The notes beneath the pieces are model-generated. The model was not told the origin of the DNA. It saw nothing but the letters and a program-made list of their open reading frames with translations, and did no database searches. Positions 1 through 10,624 of a DNA stretch of 38,940 nucleotides are shown here, one piece after another. Position numbers and translations under genes: made by a program. This stretch comes from Magnetococcales bacterium (GTDB lineage Bacteria > Pseudomonadota > Magnetococcia > Magnetococcales > UBA8363): assembly GCA_015660855.1 (NCBI GenBank), contig JACSDG010000036.1, forward strand, positions 1 through 38,940, in the 5' to 3' direction. The stretch's first letter is position 1. Every line of letters starts with the position of its first letter.

Positions 1-5
1 TTTTT

Positions 6-54
6 CCCGGTTTCTGTCGTTCGGAACCCGGCGGGGTGCGCGACAGAAACCGGG
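6..54. repeat. 14-bp inverted repeat (hairpin)
   Basis: CCCGGTTTCTGTCG at 6-19 is perfectly repeated in inverse at 41-54, with a 21-nt GC-rich spacer. The run of five T lies before the left arm rather than after the right arm, so it does not look like a terminator for plus-strand transcription, and read on the minus strand the hairpin is followed by A rather than U. It may be a protein-binding palindrome or a remnant of an intergenic repeat. The function is unknown. Confidence 0.5.
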
Positions 55-164
55 GTAATTTCCTATGTCGGAAGGCCTTGATCATCGTTTCGGCCACAGC
101 ACAGAAGCATGGAAGCTTTTTTTCAAACTCAAAAACTAAGGCATTTTCCAGGATGTGCTCCGGG

Positions 165-1362
165 ATGGATCTGCTTGACCTGACAGTGGAAAAATGGGTG
201 GCTGGCGGCCGTGGCCTGGCGCGGTTGGATGGCATGGCTGTTTTTATCCCAGGTGCCGTTCCTGGTGACCGGGTACGGGTGCGCATCACTGGCCGTCGGC
301 GCAACCATGCCACGGCACAAATTGAATCCCTCCTGCAACCAAGCCCCGACCGAATCATCCCGGAGTGTCCTGAGTTTGGTGTTTGCGGTGGATGTCACCT
401 GCAACATATCGCCGTCTCCCGGCAACATATCTTCAAAAAGGATGTGGTGGTCGATGCCTTGACACGCATCGGTCATTTACCCCCCACAGTTCCCCTAGAC
501 CCGGTGGTGGAAGTTTCCTCCCCCTGGAATTATCGACGCAAGGCAGGATTCAAGGTCCGGGTGGTGCGTGACCAAGTATTGCTAGGCTTTCATCAGACCG
601 GATCGCACCGTGTGGTCAATCTCAATCGATGTCCGGTGTTGCGACCGGAGCTTGACCAGCTTATCCAGCCACTGCGCACTCTGGTTGGTTGCTTGTCCAT
701 TCGCAACCAGGTTCCTCAATTGGATGTCATGGTGGGGGATGTAGGGGTTGGTGTGATCATGCACGCCCTGCAACCTCTATCCAAGAAAGACCATGATCTT
801 TGTCTGTCTTTGGCCCGTGACCATCTTTTGGCCAGGTTTGACGTGCAGCAGGGACGAAAAAATCGCATGGTTGGGGAACAAAAAGCTGGTAGCCATAGCC
901 ATGGAGGCGGCGGGAAGGGGGCAAGCCGCCTGGGATCTGTTTTGTGGAATCGGAAATTTCACCCTTCCCCTTGCCCAACGTTTTGATAATGTCCTGGCGG
1001 TGGAAGGCAACCGGTCATCCCTGGACCGGTTGCGTGTTAACTGTGAACGTGCCGCTTTGGACCAGGTACAAACGGTAAACATGGATCTTTTTTCACCGAA
1101 AGATTTGGACATGTTTGGCCTCTATGCGCCGCCTGATTTGATCCTGCTGGATCCCCCGCGCGTGGGGGCGGTTGAATTTTGTAAGCGCATCGACCCATTC
1201 AGGCCAAAACGTCTGATCTATGTCTCCTGCGACCCGGCCACTTTCAGTCGTGACGCTGCCATATTGTGCCATGGGGGGGCACAGTTGCAGAAGGTCGTCC
1301 CCGTTGATCTTTTTCCGCAAACCCATCATGTCGAGTTGGTTGGAATTTTTGCGTGGGAATGA
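165..1362 (+). pseudogene. rlmD: 23S rRNA (uracil-C5)-methyltransferase RlmD-like, frame disrupted
   Basis: This is a member of the RumA/RlmD family, SAM-dependent enzymes that make m5U in 23S rRNA. The first frame (ATG 165; an upstream ATG at 36 is open but lies before the family N-terminus) carries a TRAM-like domain and the Fe-S cysteines C-X5-C-X2-C in ECPEFGVCGGC, with the fourth cysteine in LNRCPVL. It ends at 986. The methyltransferase core is in another frame, with the SAM motif DLFCGIGNFTLPLA, LDPPRVGA, and the catalytic cysteine in YVSCDPATFSRD, ending at 1362. The frames meet between about 855 and 885. Compared with the family, about 30 residues including the F-x-Q-x-N motif are missing there, so this is a deletion plus frame change and not one lost base. 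As given, no full-length enzyme can be made. Either a pseudogene or an assembly error. Confidence 0.75.
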
Positions 1363-1788
1363 TTTTTATTTTTTAGACAGGCATGGACCGTTTTTTGCAT
1401 GTCTCTATTGGACCGATTGAAAATCCTCAGTGCATTTGTCTTAAATCTACGGTAGTTACAGCCAGTGATGTCGTCACCATCCGGCGGATGATCTTTAAAG
1501 GAGATGTCGTTGCGTATCGTCGAACCGGTCTGGCCGATACTTCCCATGCCGCCATCGCAAAAAATGGTCGATGGATCCTTCCGTTCCCAGCATCCATCGG
1601 GAAACCTATTCTTGGGCATTTTCCAAGAGGTGACCAACCGCAGCCGTCTTTCCACGGGTCGCCCGTCTCTTGGTGTACGCAACCCTTTTTTTGGGGGACG
1701 AAGGACCGAAAGAAACTAGAGAATGGTAACAGTTGCCATGATTGCTTGTGTTTCAGTTTTTTTTAAATATCAAAAGCATCGAAAAACA
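1363..1788. other. intergenic stretch, no supported gene
   Basis: There are short open frames on both strands (for example plus 1383-1766), but none shows a recognisable domain, a good ribosome binding site or conserved-looking composition. The stretch separates the damaged rlmD from the periplasmic binding protein gene and probably holds the latter's promoter, which I could not place with confidence. Confidence 0.4.
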
Positions 1789-1824
1789 ATGCCCAGAATT
1801 TTTATATTTCTGGGCATTGTTTTT
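1782..1824 (+). promoter_or_regulatory. perfect 17-bp hairpin over a start codon
   Basis: The arm AAAAACAATGCCCAGAA (1782-1798) is perfectly complementary to 1808-1824, with a 9-nt A/T loop. The right arm ends in a T-run, so the element has the shape of a bidirectional intrinsic terminator. The ATG inside the left arm (1789) is the best start of the downstream binding protein, and the right arm encodes part of its signal peptide. It could attenuate transcription or hide the start codon in RNA. Confidence 0.6.
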
Positions 1825-3036
1825 TCTGGGTTGCTGGCCGATGTGGCGTGCGCTGCGGCTGAAACATCACCCGTACTGGTAGGCGTATTGCTACCGCTTT
1901 CCGGCTCCATGGCCACCTACGGCAAAGCAGCCAGGCTGTCTTACGAAATGGCGCAAGGGGAAATCAATGCCCAGGGGGGGATCCATGGGAAGGAACTGCG
2001 CCTTGTTTTTGCCGATACCAGAAGCCAAACCCAACGGGGACGCCAGTTGGCCTTGGATTTTATCGCGCAACAAAAAATAATCATGATGGCCGGTGGAATC
2101 GACCCGGAAGTTTCACTGGCACTGGCTGAGGTGGCCGTAAAACACAGCTTTCCGTTGCTGCTTCACTCTTCCATGGTCGACCGGCTGACCGTCGCGGCAA
2201 GTTATGACCCTCCCGGGAAAAATAAGGAACCCTCGGATTCCGAAGGTATGGGATTTCCTGTGTTTCGCATCAGTCCCGCCATGGGGGAATCCATGGTGGA
2301 ATTGGAAAATTTTCTTGCCCAAGTAGTCAAGCCCAAAAGCATGGCAGTTTTCTATGAAAATTCCAATTTTGGCGTCTCTGCGGTGACCCAATTGACCAAG
2401 GTAGCCACACGTTTGGGCATCGATCATCCGCATGCGGTTGTGTTTGGGTCGGATCAAAGGTCCATTACCCATGCCATGGACCTGGGCAAAGATCGATCGT
2501 ATGACGTTGTGCTCATGGTTTCATCTTCGGGTTTGGCAGAAAGACTGGTATTGGATTCCATGGCCATGAACATGAACCCAAAGATTTTCGTTGGGATCGG
2601 TCGCGGGTTCAACCATCCCCGATTTATGGAAAATGTGGGCAAGGCAGGTCATAAAATTTTAACCGTTACCATGTGGCATCCGCAATTGCCGCATGCCTCC
2701 GACAAAAACTATCCCCAGGCTTATCTTGAGCAAACCAACACCGAATCTCAAGTCGATGGTGCCCAGGCCTATGCGACCACCTGGGTTATTGGCGATGTGC
2801 TGCGCCGTGCCGCTTCATTTTCCAGAGGAGACATGCTCAAGGCATTACGTCAGACCGATTTGATGACAGTCACAGGTCCCGTTAAATTTTCCGACTTCAA
2901 CGACAAGATCAACCAAAACCTGGGGCAGACCTGCTTGACGCAATGGTTGGACAACAAACAGTGGATTATTTGGCCCCAACGTCTGGCCAATCGCGGGTAT
3001 GTCTACCCCATCGACTGGATACGGGAGCGTCGATAA
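1789..3036 (+). CDS. periplasmic ligand-binding protein (Leu/Ile/Val-binding family)
   Basis: A 415-aa protein with an N-terminal signal peptide (MPRIFIFLGIVFSGLLADVA, cleavage likely after ACA or AAA) followed by the fold-type I binding-protein pattern: VGVLLPLSGSMATYGKAA, then a stretch typical of the family (EINAQGGIHGKELRLVFADT). This matches the Peripla_BP_6 family, which binds amino acids, amides or similar ligands for ABC importers or sensors. No ABC permease or ATPase gene is adjacent, so the ligand is unknown and the protein may serve a distant transporter or a sensor. The frame is open upstream to 1723, but the signal peptide supports a start at 1789. That start lies inside a strong hairpin and lacks a clear Shine-Dalgarno, which is odd. 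Confidence 0.85.
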   Translation: MPRIFIFLGIVFSGLLADVACAAAETSPVLVGVLLPLSGSMATYGKAARLSYEMAQGEINAQGGIHGKELRLVFADTRSQTQRGRQLALDFIAQQKIIMMAGGIDPEVSLALAEVAVKHSFPLLLHSSMVDRLTVAASYDPPGKNKEPSDSEGMGFPVFRISPAMGESMVELENFLAQVVKPKSMAVFYENSNFGVSAVTQLTKVATRLGIDHPHAVVFGSDQRSITHAMDLGKDRSYDVVLMVSSSGLAERLVLDSMAMNMNPKIFVGIGRGFNHPRFMENVGKAGHKILTVTMWHPQLPHASDKNYPQAYLEQTNTESQVDGAQAYATTWVIGDVLRRAASFSRGDMLKALRQTDLMTVTGPVKFSDFNDKINQNLGQTCLTQWLDNKQWIIWPQRLANRGYVYPIDWIRERR

Positions 3037-3204
3037 TGGGGCTAAGGTGGTTATGGTTTCCAGGGGTACGGTCCAACAGGTAAAGTCCCTCCGGTCCCAA
3101 TCTTGATAAAGCTTGCGGAAAGGAGGGGTTTTAATTGATCATACCGATGGGGTTGGACTGTTAAAAATGTTCTGGGATACCCTTCGGGGTGGGAGGCGTT
3201 CATC

Positions 3205-3660
3205 ATGAGCACATCGGTCATGTTTGATACATTGGCGTATTCCAAAAAACTCAAGGCTGCCGGTTTCACGGAAGCTCAGGCGGAAGTGCAGGCCGAAACC
3301 ATCGTTGAACTCATGGAAGAACGACTCGCCACCAAGTTGGATATTGAACTTGTTCGGCGAGACATGAAGGAGATAGACGCCAGGATTGAACTTATCCGAC
3401 GTGACGTAAAAGAGATGGACGCCAGGATGGAGGTCCGCTTCAAGGAGGTGGATGCCAGAATGGAGGTTCGCTTCAAGGAGGTGGATGCCAGAATGGAGCT
3501 TATCCGGCGTGACATGAAAGAGATGGACATCGGACTCAAACGTGACATGGAACTGATCCGGCGTGACATCAAAGAACTTGAGCATCGCATGATGATCAAG
3601 CTTGGCGGGTTGCTGTTTGTGGCCATCGGTGCCATATCCACTCTGATCAAACTTCTTTAA
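3205..3660 (+). CDS. DUF1640-type coiled-coil protein with C-terminal membrane segment
   Basis: A 151-aa protein. It begins with a motif usual in DUF1640 (CCDC90/MCUR1-like) proteins: FDTLAYSKKLKAAGFTEAQA followed by AE(T)IVELMEE. Residues 40-125 are a continuous heptad/hendecad coiled coil rich in Met-Glu-Leu-Ile-Arg-Arg-Asp and Met-Asp-Ala-Arg units. Residues 131-151 form a hydrophobic membrane segment ending in Lys-Leu-Leu. It is preceded by GGGAGG ten bases before the ATG. Bacterial members are of unknown function and are often found in several variable copies. A perfect 11-residue duplication lies within the coil. It faces the convergent sigma factor gene 20 bp downstream. No function can be assigned beyond a membrane-anchored coiled coil. 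Confidence 0.8.
   Translation: MSTSVMFDTLAYSKKLKAAGFTEAQAEVQAETIVELMEERLATKLDIELVRRDMKEIDARIELIRRDVKEMDARMEVRFKEVDARMEVRFKEVDARMELIRRDMKEMDIGLKRDMELIRRDIKELEHRMMIKLGGLLFVAIGAISTLIKLL
3427..3492 (+). repeat. 33-bp tandem duplication in the coiled coil
   Basis: Two consecutive 33-bp units (3427-3459 and 3460-3492) differ at one base and each encode MEVRFKEVDAR, one hendecad of the coil. Such units can expand or contract without breaking the frame. Confidence 0.85.
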
Positions 3661-3680
3661 TAGCGGTTATGGTGGTTTTT

Positions 3681-4637
3681 TTAGGGGGCGGTCAGTTCCA
3701 CGGTAATATTTTTTCTTGGAATTCCCAGGTATGCAGCCAACAGGCGAACCAATTTGACGATGGAACGCACGGCGATTTCCCTGTCAACGCGCACCACGCA
3801 CAGATGATCGGGTTGGATCGCCTGTTTGGCCAGTTGCACCTCAGATCCGAGCCATATCCTTTTTCCCTGGCGGGTGGACAGTACAAAATGAATGATGGGA
3901 AATTCTCCAAGGTCGATGGTTTCCGGCGCGGCGGCGACAGCGACCGTGTTGTTTTTCATAGGTTGTCGTCTTTTGACCAGGGCACTGATGCTGACACCTT
4001 TTGCGGGTGTACGCTGGAGCAATCGATGGCGTATTTTTTTTAACGACTCCTGCCCAACCCGACGCACTGTTTCACGGCTGATTCCCAGCTTTTCTCCCAC
4101 CTCCTCAAGTGTGGCAGATTCCCAAAAATACTGTCTAATGACCATTTTCTCCTTGGGCGACAGCGGGTCCATGGCCTTGATCAGACGCGTTCGAATGTCT
4201 TTTTTGATCAACCGATCTTCGGGAGACGGATCACGAGACTGGAGGAGTTCCACCAAAGGAACGGAATCTTCGTCGTAAAGGACCGGGGTATCCAGAGATT
4301 TGCAAAGGATCCACTTTCCTTGGGGATGTCGGACAACGGAAGCTTTGGTGTTGAGAAATTTAAGCATTCGACCGCGAATGTAATGGTAGGCGAAAGAGGA
4401 AAACCGGGTAGGTTGACTCAAATCAAAACGCTGAACGCTTTGCATGAGGCCCATACATCCTTCCTGGATCAGGTCATCATGGAAAAGGGGGGGGTATTTT
4501 CCTGCCAAGTGTACGACCATAGGCAGCAAGGAGGAAACCAGGATTTCCATGGCCTGCGGGTCTTCTGCGGTCTGACAACGTCGAATCCGTTCTCTGATCG
4601 CCGGTTCATCTTCGACTGGTTTGGCCGTATCCTTCAT
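3681..4637 (-). CDS. sigma-70 family RNA polymerase sigma factor with unassigned C-terminal domain
   Basis: A 318-aa protein. Residues about 28-105 are sigma region 2: HDDLIQEGCMGLMQSVQRFD (region 2.1-2.2) and the 2.3-2.4 element FSSFAYHYIRGRMLKFL. Residues about 145-208 are region 4, with the helix-turn-helix TLEEVGEKLGISRETVRRVGQ. Between them there is only a short linker, so region 3 is missing or strongly reduced, as in FliA/SigF-like and smaller alternative sigma factors. Residues about 240-318 form an extra, well-composed domain not part of any sigma region I know (it includes KRIWLGSEVQLAKQ and VVRVDREIAVRSIVKLV). No anti-sigma factor gene is adjacent. The target regulon cannot be told from the window. 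The copper operon lies upstream on the same strand with a 117-bp gap. Confidence 0.85.
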   Translation of the reverse strand: MKDTAKPVEDEPAIRERIRRCQTAEDPQAMEILVSSLLPMVVHLAGKYPPLFHDDLIQEGCMGLMQSVQRFDLSQPTRFSSFAYHYIRGRMLKFLNTKASVVRHPQGKWILCKSLDTPVLYDEDSVPLVELLQSRDPSPEDRLIKKDIRTRLIKAMDPLSPKEKMVIRQYFWESATLEEVGEKLGISRETVRRVGQESLKKIRHRLLQRTPAKGVSISALVKRRQPMKNNTVAVAAAPETIDLGEFPIIHFVLSTRQGKRIWLGSEVQLAKQAIQPDHLCVVRVDREIAVRSIVKLVRLLAAYLGIPRKNITVELTAP

Positions 4638-4754
4638 GCGCTCCTGTCCTGCCCAACGATGGAACCCGGCTATCTACGTTGGGAAGAAGATCGGTAAAAC
4701 AGGGTCATGCGGTGAGTATTTTTATTTTCCGGCCAGGGTATGCGACTGAGAAGA

Positions 4755-7196
<2,442 letters not shown>

Positions 7197-7257
7197 GATT
7201 CCCTCAGGATCCCGTCATGGACCATCTGCCGAATTCCAGATGCAGGAGGATAGCCGG

Positions 7258-8268
7258 TCAATCGCTGGTGTTGGAATACAATTGTTCCGCCATTGGTTTC
7301 TGTGTGTTGCTCAATTGTTCGTGTAAGGTTCGGAAATCCTCAAACAGGGCACGGCGTTGCTTCATCAGTGCTTCCATGGCGGTCAGGTGTTGTTCGACAC
7401 GATCCATGGGGTTTTCCGTTGCCGCCTTGCGCATGATGTTCGTGACGTTGATGCGGGTCGTGATCTGGTTCATCACCGACTGGGAAAAGTTATTCCACGC
7501 CTTTTCCTGAGCACTGGTAATGTTGATTCTCTGCCTTTGGTCATAGAGGAAACGCTCGACCGCTTCGGTATCGGTGGTCAGGCGGGTAAAGTCTCTGGAA
7601 TCGCCGTTCATGCCCTGGCTACAGCACATCCCTTTCCGCTGTCCCTCCATGGATCCAGGTGCCATCCCCTGAGAATGATTCATCATGGATCCATGCCCCC
7701 CATGCATTTTGCCATGAGGGCGTTCCATGGCTCCCGCAGCCTGTTGCCGGGCCGCCGGGTTATTCGGTCCCGCTGGCCCCCCCATCATTCCTCCCGGCCC
7801 GCCCATCATACCCCCCGGTCCCGAAGGTCCGCCCATCATACCCCCCGGTCCCGATGAATGGCCCATCATGCCGCAACGACCGGGATGCCCCCCCATCATG
7901 CCGCAACGACCGGGTTGATCACCCATCATGCCGCCCTCCCCGGTCTGATCCCCCATCACAGCACCCTCTCCGGGTTGGTCACCCGTCAAACCGGGGACAG
8001 AAGGATTTCCTCCCATGCCGTCAGCGGGGTTCGACTGACCTTCCGCCATTTGCGCCGCTGCCGGTGGAATCTCCGGTTTGATCACGGACGGCGGTTGCCC
8101 CGTCTGGGGCGAGGCCATTCCCGCCTCCGCCGACGCAATCATGTCCATTTTTGAACTGACAGAGGAGATTTCCTTTTTGTCTCCGTTTTCGGGAGACATG
8201 ACCATTCCCGCAGCCATCAAGACAAAAAACGCTGCGATTCCAAGTACCTGTATTTTCGATGTCCTCAT
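7258..8268 (-). CDS. Met/Gly-rich periplasmic protein with Spy/CpxP-like C-terminus, probable copper binder
   Basis: A 336-aa protein. Residues 8-23 are a hydrophobic export signal or anchor. Residues about 97-165 are a low-complexity region of GGMMGGP, GDQPG and GRCGMMG units. Residues 181-222 are rich in Met, His and Cys (HGKMHGGHGSMMNHSQGM, GMCCSQGM). The C-terminal 100 residues are helical and carry an LTxxQ-like signature (NITSAQEKAW) as in Spy/CpxP-type periplasmic proteins. Methionine, cysteine and histidine clusters are the usual soft ligands for Cu(I). Location directly upstream of copA on the same strand supports periplasmic copper binding or sensing. Inference only: no known named homologue is claimed. 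The repeat region may vary in length between strains. Confidence 0.75.
   Translation of the reverse strand: MRTSKIQVLGIAAFFVLMAAGMVMSPENGDKKEISSVSSKMDMIASAEAGMASPQTGQPPSVIKPEIPPAAAQMAEGQSNPADGMGGNPSVPGLTGDQPGEGAVMGDQTGEGGMMGDQPGRCGMMGGHPGRCGMMGHSSGPGGMMGGPSGPGGMMGGPGGMMGGPAGPNNPAARQQAAGAMERPHGKMHGGHGSMMNHSQGMAPGSMEGQRKGMCCSQGMNGDSRDFTRLTTDTEAVERFLYDQRQRINITSAQEKAWNNFSQSVMNQITTRINVTNIMRKAATENPMDRVEQHLTAMEALMKQRRALFEDFRTLHEQLSNTQKPMAEQLYSNTSD
7774..7980 (-). repeat. Gly-Met-rich degenerate tandem repeats in coding sequence
   Basis: The coding DNA holds repeated short units for GGMMGGP (15-21 bp) and two near-identical units around GRCGMMG (about 7865-7920). They explain the low complexity of the copper protein and are likely slippage sites. 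Confidence 0.7.
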
Positions 8269-8595
8269 GATTCGGATCCTGTTTCTAAACGTTGGCCCAA
8301 GGTATCATCCGCCTTGAAGGTTTACTTATCCCCATCGTACCCTCAAAATTCCGCTTAATAAAAGCAAAAACGCGAATGGTGAAATCATTTTATCAACAAA
8401 TGCCTCTGCCATCACAACCGTCCAGTAAAAAAAATCCCTGCCGATAATGTGATCGAAATCGTTTGCAGTCTGCAACGACGCGAGAAATAAAGAAAGCAAA
8501 ACTTGAAAAAAAAACCATTTGATGCTATTTTTTCGGGGAAGATGGGGGTGTTCGAACTGTCTGGTCTTTATTGAACTTTATGGGGGTCTCATAGG
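8269..8595. other. divergent intergenic region between copper operon and response regulator
   Basis: This AT-rich 327-bp stretch separates two divergently read genes and must contain both promoters. I see A- and T-runs (for example around 8505-8535) but no convincing -35/-10 pair, no clear CueR or CpxR box and no gene. Confidence 0.4.
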
Positions 8596-9063
8596 ATGGA
8601 AACGGATCAGGAAGCACGCAAACTCAAAATCATGACTGTGGATGATGAGCCGGAGATCATCAAAAGCATCGAGCGGTTTCTCAGGTTCCAGCCGCAGTTC
8701 ACCGATGTTGATTTTATCAGTGCCCAGTCCTTCGACGAAGCGTTGGAAAAACTGGAAAATCAAAGCCCTGCTATCGTGTTTCAGGATATTAACCTTCCCG
8801 ATGGCAACGGGTTGCAGTTTATCAAACAAGCGAAGAAAAAATACCCCATGATCCAGTTTATCGTGATCACCGGGGCCAGTGATTTGGACCGGGCCATGGA
8901 AGCCCTTTCGTTTGGCGCAGTCGATTATGTCAAAAAACCCCTCTCCATGGACCTCTTGGGCAAAATTGCCACCGAAGCCCGGGAGCGTTGTGATCGATGG
9001 GGTGAGTTGCTGTGGGAAGAATATCTTGCCGAGGAAGAATCTAGTGAGGCATCCGGAAATTAG
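8596..9063 (+). CDS. single-domain response regulator (receiver)
   Basis: A 155-aa CheY-like receiver. The acidic pair D16-D17 is in TVDDEPE, the phospho-accepting aspartate D64 in VFQDINLPDGNG, the switch threonine T92 in VITGASD and the conserved lysine K114 in YVKKPL. The last 30 residues are an acidic helix with no DNA-binding or enzymatic output domain. It would act by protein-protein contact, for example in a phosphorelay or at a kinase complex. No histidine kinase is adjacent. The PilZ-like gene follows on the same strand after 144 bp, which may tie it to motility or c-di-GMP signalling. Confidence 0.9.
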   Translation: METDQEARKLKIMTVDDEPEIIKSIERFLRFQPQFTDVDFISAQSFDEALEKLENQSPAIVFQDINLPDGNGLQFIKQAKKKYPMIQFIVITGASDLDRAMEALSFGAVDYVKKPLSMDLLGKIATEARERCDRWGELLWEEYLAEEESSEASGN

Positions 9064-9207
9064 AGTCCTAGTGGCCCCCCGTTCAAACCGGATGACGGGT
9101 GTGACGGTTGGGCGGGCTTGCTGTTGTCTGGTGTTTGGAAATGTTTTGACTGCATGTGCAGGGGGAAACAGGGGCGCAGGCGTCTCTTTCAGGCCTTGGT
9201 ATCCACG

Positions 9208-10065
9208 ATGAATGATTGTTGCGGTGTAAATCAATGTCGGCGTCGTTTTCCCAGAATTTGGGGAAAGCTCCAGGGCAGGCTGGTGGTGAATGCGGTCGAT
9301 GGCAAACCCAAAATCTTCATGGGTGTCACGCGCAACCTGGGGCTTGGCGGGGCTTTGCTGTCCACTTTCCAGCCCCTGGGCGATTTCGTCCCTGGAGATG
9401 AAGGGTCGCTGGAACTGGGCAATGCCCTCAATAAAAAAGTGTTTGCCGTTCAAATGATTCACTTAAACCCCAAAGGGATCGGGATGAAAATCGTGGCGTC
9501 TTCCGCCGAACTTGGAGATGCCATCGTCGCTTTGTTGTCGGGCGACAACCAGGTGCGGATGGGTGCTGATTTGATGCCACAGGAAAACATTCCCGCCAGA
9601 TTGTCTTTGGATGACGGCAGGGTTTTGGATGTGCGTCTGGAGACTGTCAACTCCGGTCAGTTCGAGTGTTCTGTAGCTCCGGAAGATGTGCCTCCCGCTA
9701 TGGGATTGTCTGCCCGTGTAGAAATTTCGTTGGCTGATGGTAGCGTTCAAGGGGAATGTGTCGTGCGCAAGGTGGAAAACCGGGTGGCAATGGACGGTTC
9801 CGCCTCCAGAACGCATGTTTCTGCCCTTTTCTCGGTCATGGCCGACGCTGATCGGGAAAAAATTAAATTATTGGTGGCTGATATCCATAAAAGACGTTTG
9901 GATGCCATCCTCCAAGGGCGTTCCATGGCGTCTGCCCTTTTTTCCGAAGGCGATGTGGATACTTCACAATCTAACAAACGCGAGCATGTCAGCCGGCAGT
10001 TGGGTACATTTTTTGGCCATAAAAAGCCACCTATCCAAAAAACAAAGATGACCGCGTCCCTTTAG
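9208..10065 (+). CDS. PilZ-like protein, probably two PilZ folds
   Basis: A 285-aa protein if started at ATG 9208; the frame is open to 9118 but the domain begins with the arginines RRRFPR directly after that ATG. The first 115 residues fit a PilZ domain: the basic box RRRFPR and, some 25 residues later, NLGLGG in place of the usual (D/N)xSxxG. A second similar beta-barrel (residues about 130-255) lacks the arginine box. PilZ domains bind cyclic di-GMP; the altered second motif makes binding uncertain here. The last 30 residues are basic and disordered. A role in motility or surface behaviour is likely but unproven. Confidence 0.65.
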   Translation: MNDCCGVNQCRRRFPRIWGKLQGRLVVNAVDGKPKIFMGVTRNLGLGGALLSTFQPLGDFVPGDEGSLELGNALNKKVFAVQMIHLNPKGIGMKIVASSAELGDAIVALLSGDNQVRMGADLMPQENIPARLSLDDGRVLDVRLETVNSGQFECSVAPEDVPPAMGLSARVEISLADGSVQGECVVRKVENRVAMDGSASRTHVSALFSVMADADREKIKLLVADIHKRRLDAILQGRSMASALFSEGDVDTSQSNKREHVSRQLGTFFGHKKPPIQKTKMTASL

Positions 10066-10070
10066 AAGGT

Positions 10071-10091
10071 GTCGGAAAAGCAAAGTTTGGC
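10071..10091 (+). repeat. dispersed intergenic repeat core, copy 1
   Basis: GTCGGAAAAGCAAAGTTTGGC recurs with one to three changes at 15023-15044 (minus strand) and 29364-29386 (plus strand). All three copies lie just after a gene end and outside coding sequence. Confidence 0.65.
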
Positions 10092-10231
10092 GTAGCTGAA
10101 CCGACACACGCCAAGGCCCTGGGCTGTGGAAATGTTTTCCCGTCCCGCGTTACCATGCACCCGAAACGGCTCATTCGCCATACCGTCGGAAAACAACGAT
10201 GCGAATCATCGTGCAAATGTTGTGGCTTGGG

Positions 10232-10624
10232 CTATGCCTGATCGTCTTGCATGCGGAAGCGTCGGATGGGTTGCCCCCTCTTGCGACAGCGGAGGATTGC
10301 CTCTTCTGCCACCGGGAGCGGGACGCTGCCCTGGTCACCGCTTGGTGAATGAGTTTTAAGCCAATCTTTCAATGCAGCATCGATGCGGGTTTGCCAACCA
10401 TTTCCACTGGCCCTGAACTGTTCAACCACCTCGCGTGAAAGACGAATCGTTATGCGTTCCTTGGTGACTGATGCGTCTGGATGTCCAATACGCCTGAGTT
10501 TCGCAAACTCCGCATCTGAAAGTTCGTATGTGTCCGGATCGGTGGCAATTCCCTCATTGATTGCGGCATTTTCTTCTGGTGTTGGCAACTCGAAGACTCG
10601 ACCAGATTTAGATTTGACTTGCAT
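10232..10624 (-). CDS. brnA: BrnA-like antitoxin
   Basis: A 130-aa protein whose middle part fits the BrnA antitoxin family: ERITIRLSREVVEQFRASG followed by GNGWQTRIDAALKDWL, the ribbon-helix-helix-like DNA-binding segment with which BrnA represses its own operon and holds the BrnT RNase. The N-terminal 60 residues would contact the toxin. A C-terminal tail of about 35 residues rich in Arg is longer than usual. It overlaps the end of the upstream brnT frame by 17 bp, the normal toxin-first order of brnTA. Confidence 0.85.
   Translation of the reverse strand: MQVKSKSGRVFELPTPEENAAINEGIATDPDTYELSDAEFAKLRRIGHPDASVTKERITIRLSREVVEQFRASGNGWQTRIDAALKDWLKTHSPSGDQGSVPLPVAEEAILRCRKRGQPIRRFRMQDDQA

Noticed and set aside
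6..54. Terminator at the window start
   Set aside because: The T-run precedes the hairpin on the plus strand, and on the minus strand the hairpin is followed by A, so neither orientation gives a U-tail.
1383..1766. 127-codon plus-strand frame after rlmD
   Set aside because: No recognisable domain, no good ribosome binding site, and it overlaps the likely promoter and the hairpin region of the next gene.
8269..8595. CueR-type operator before the copper operon
   Set aside because: ACCTTC and AAGGT-like pieces occur near 8297-8325 but do not form the spaced palindrome.
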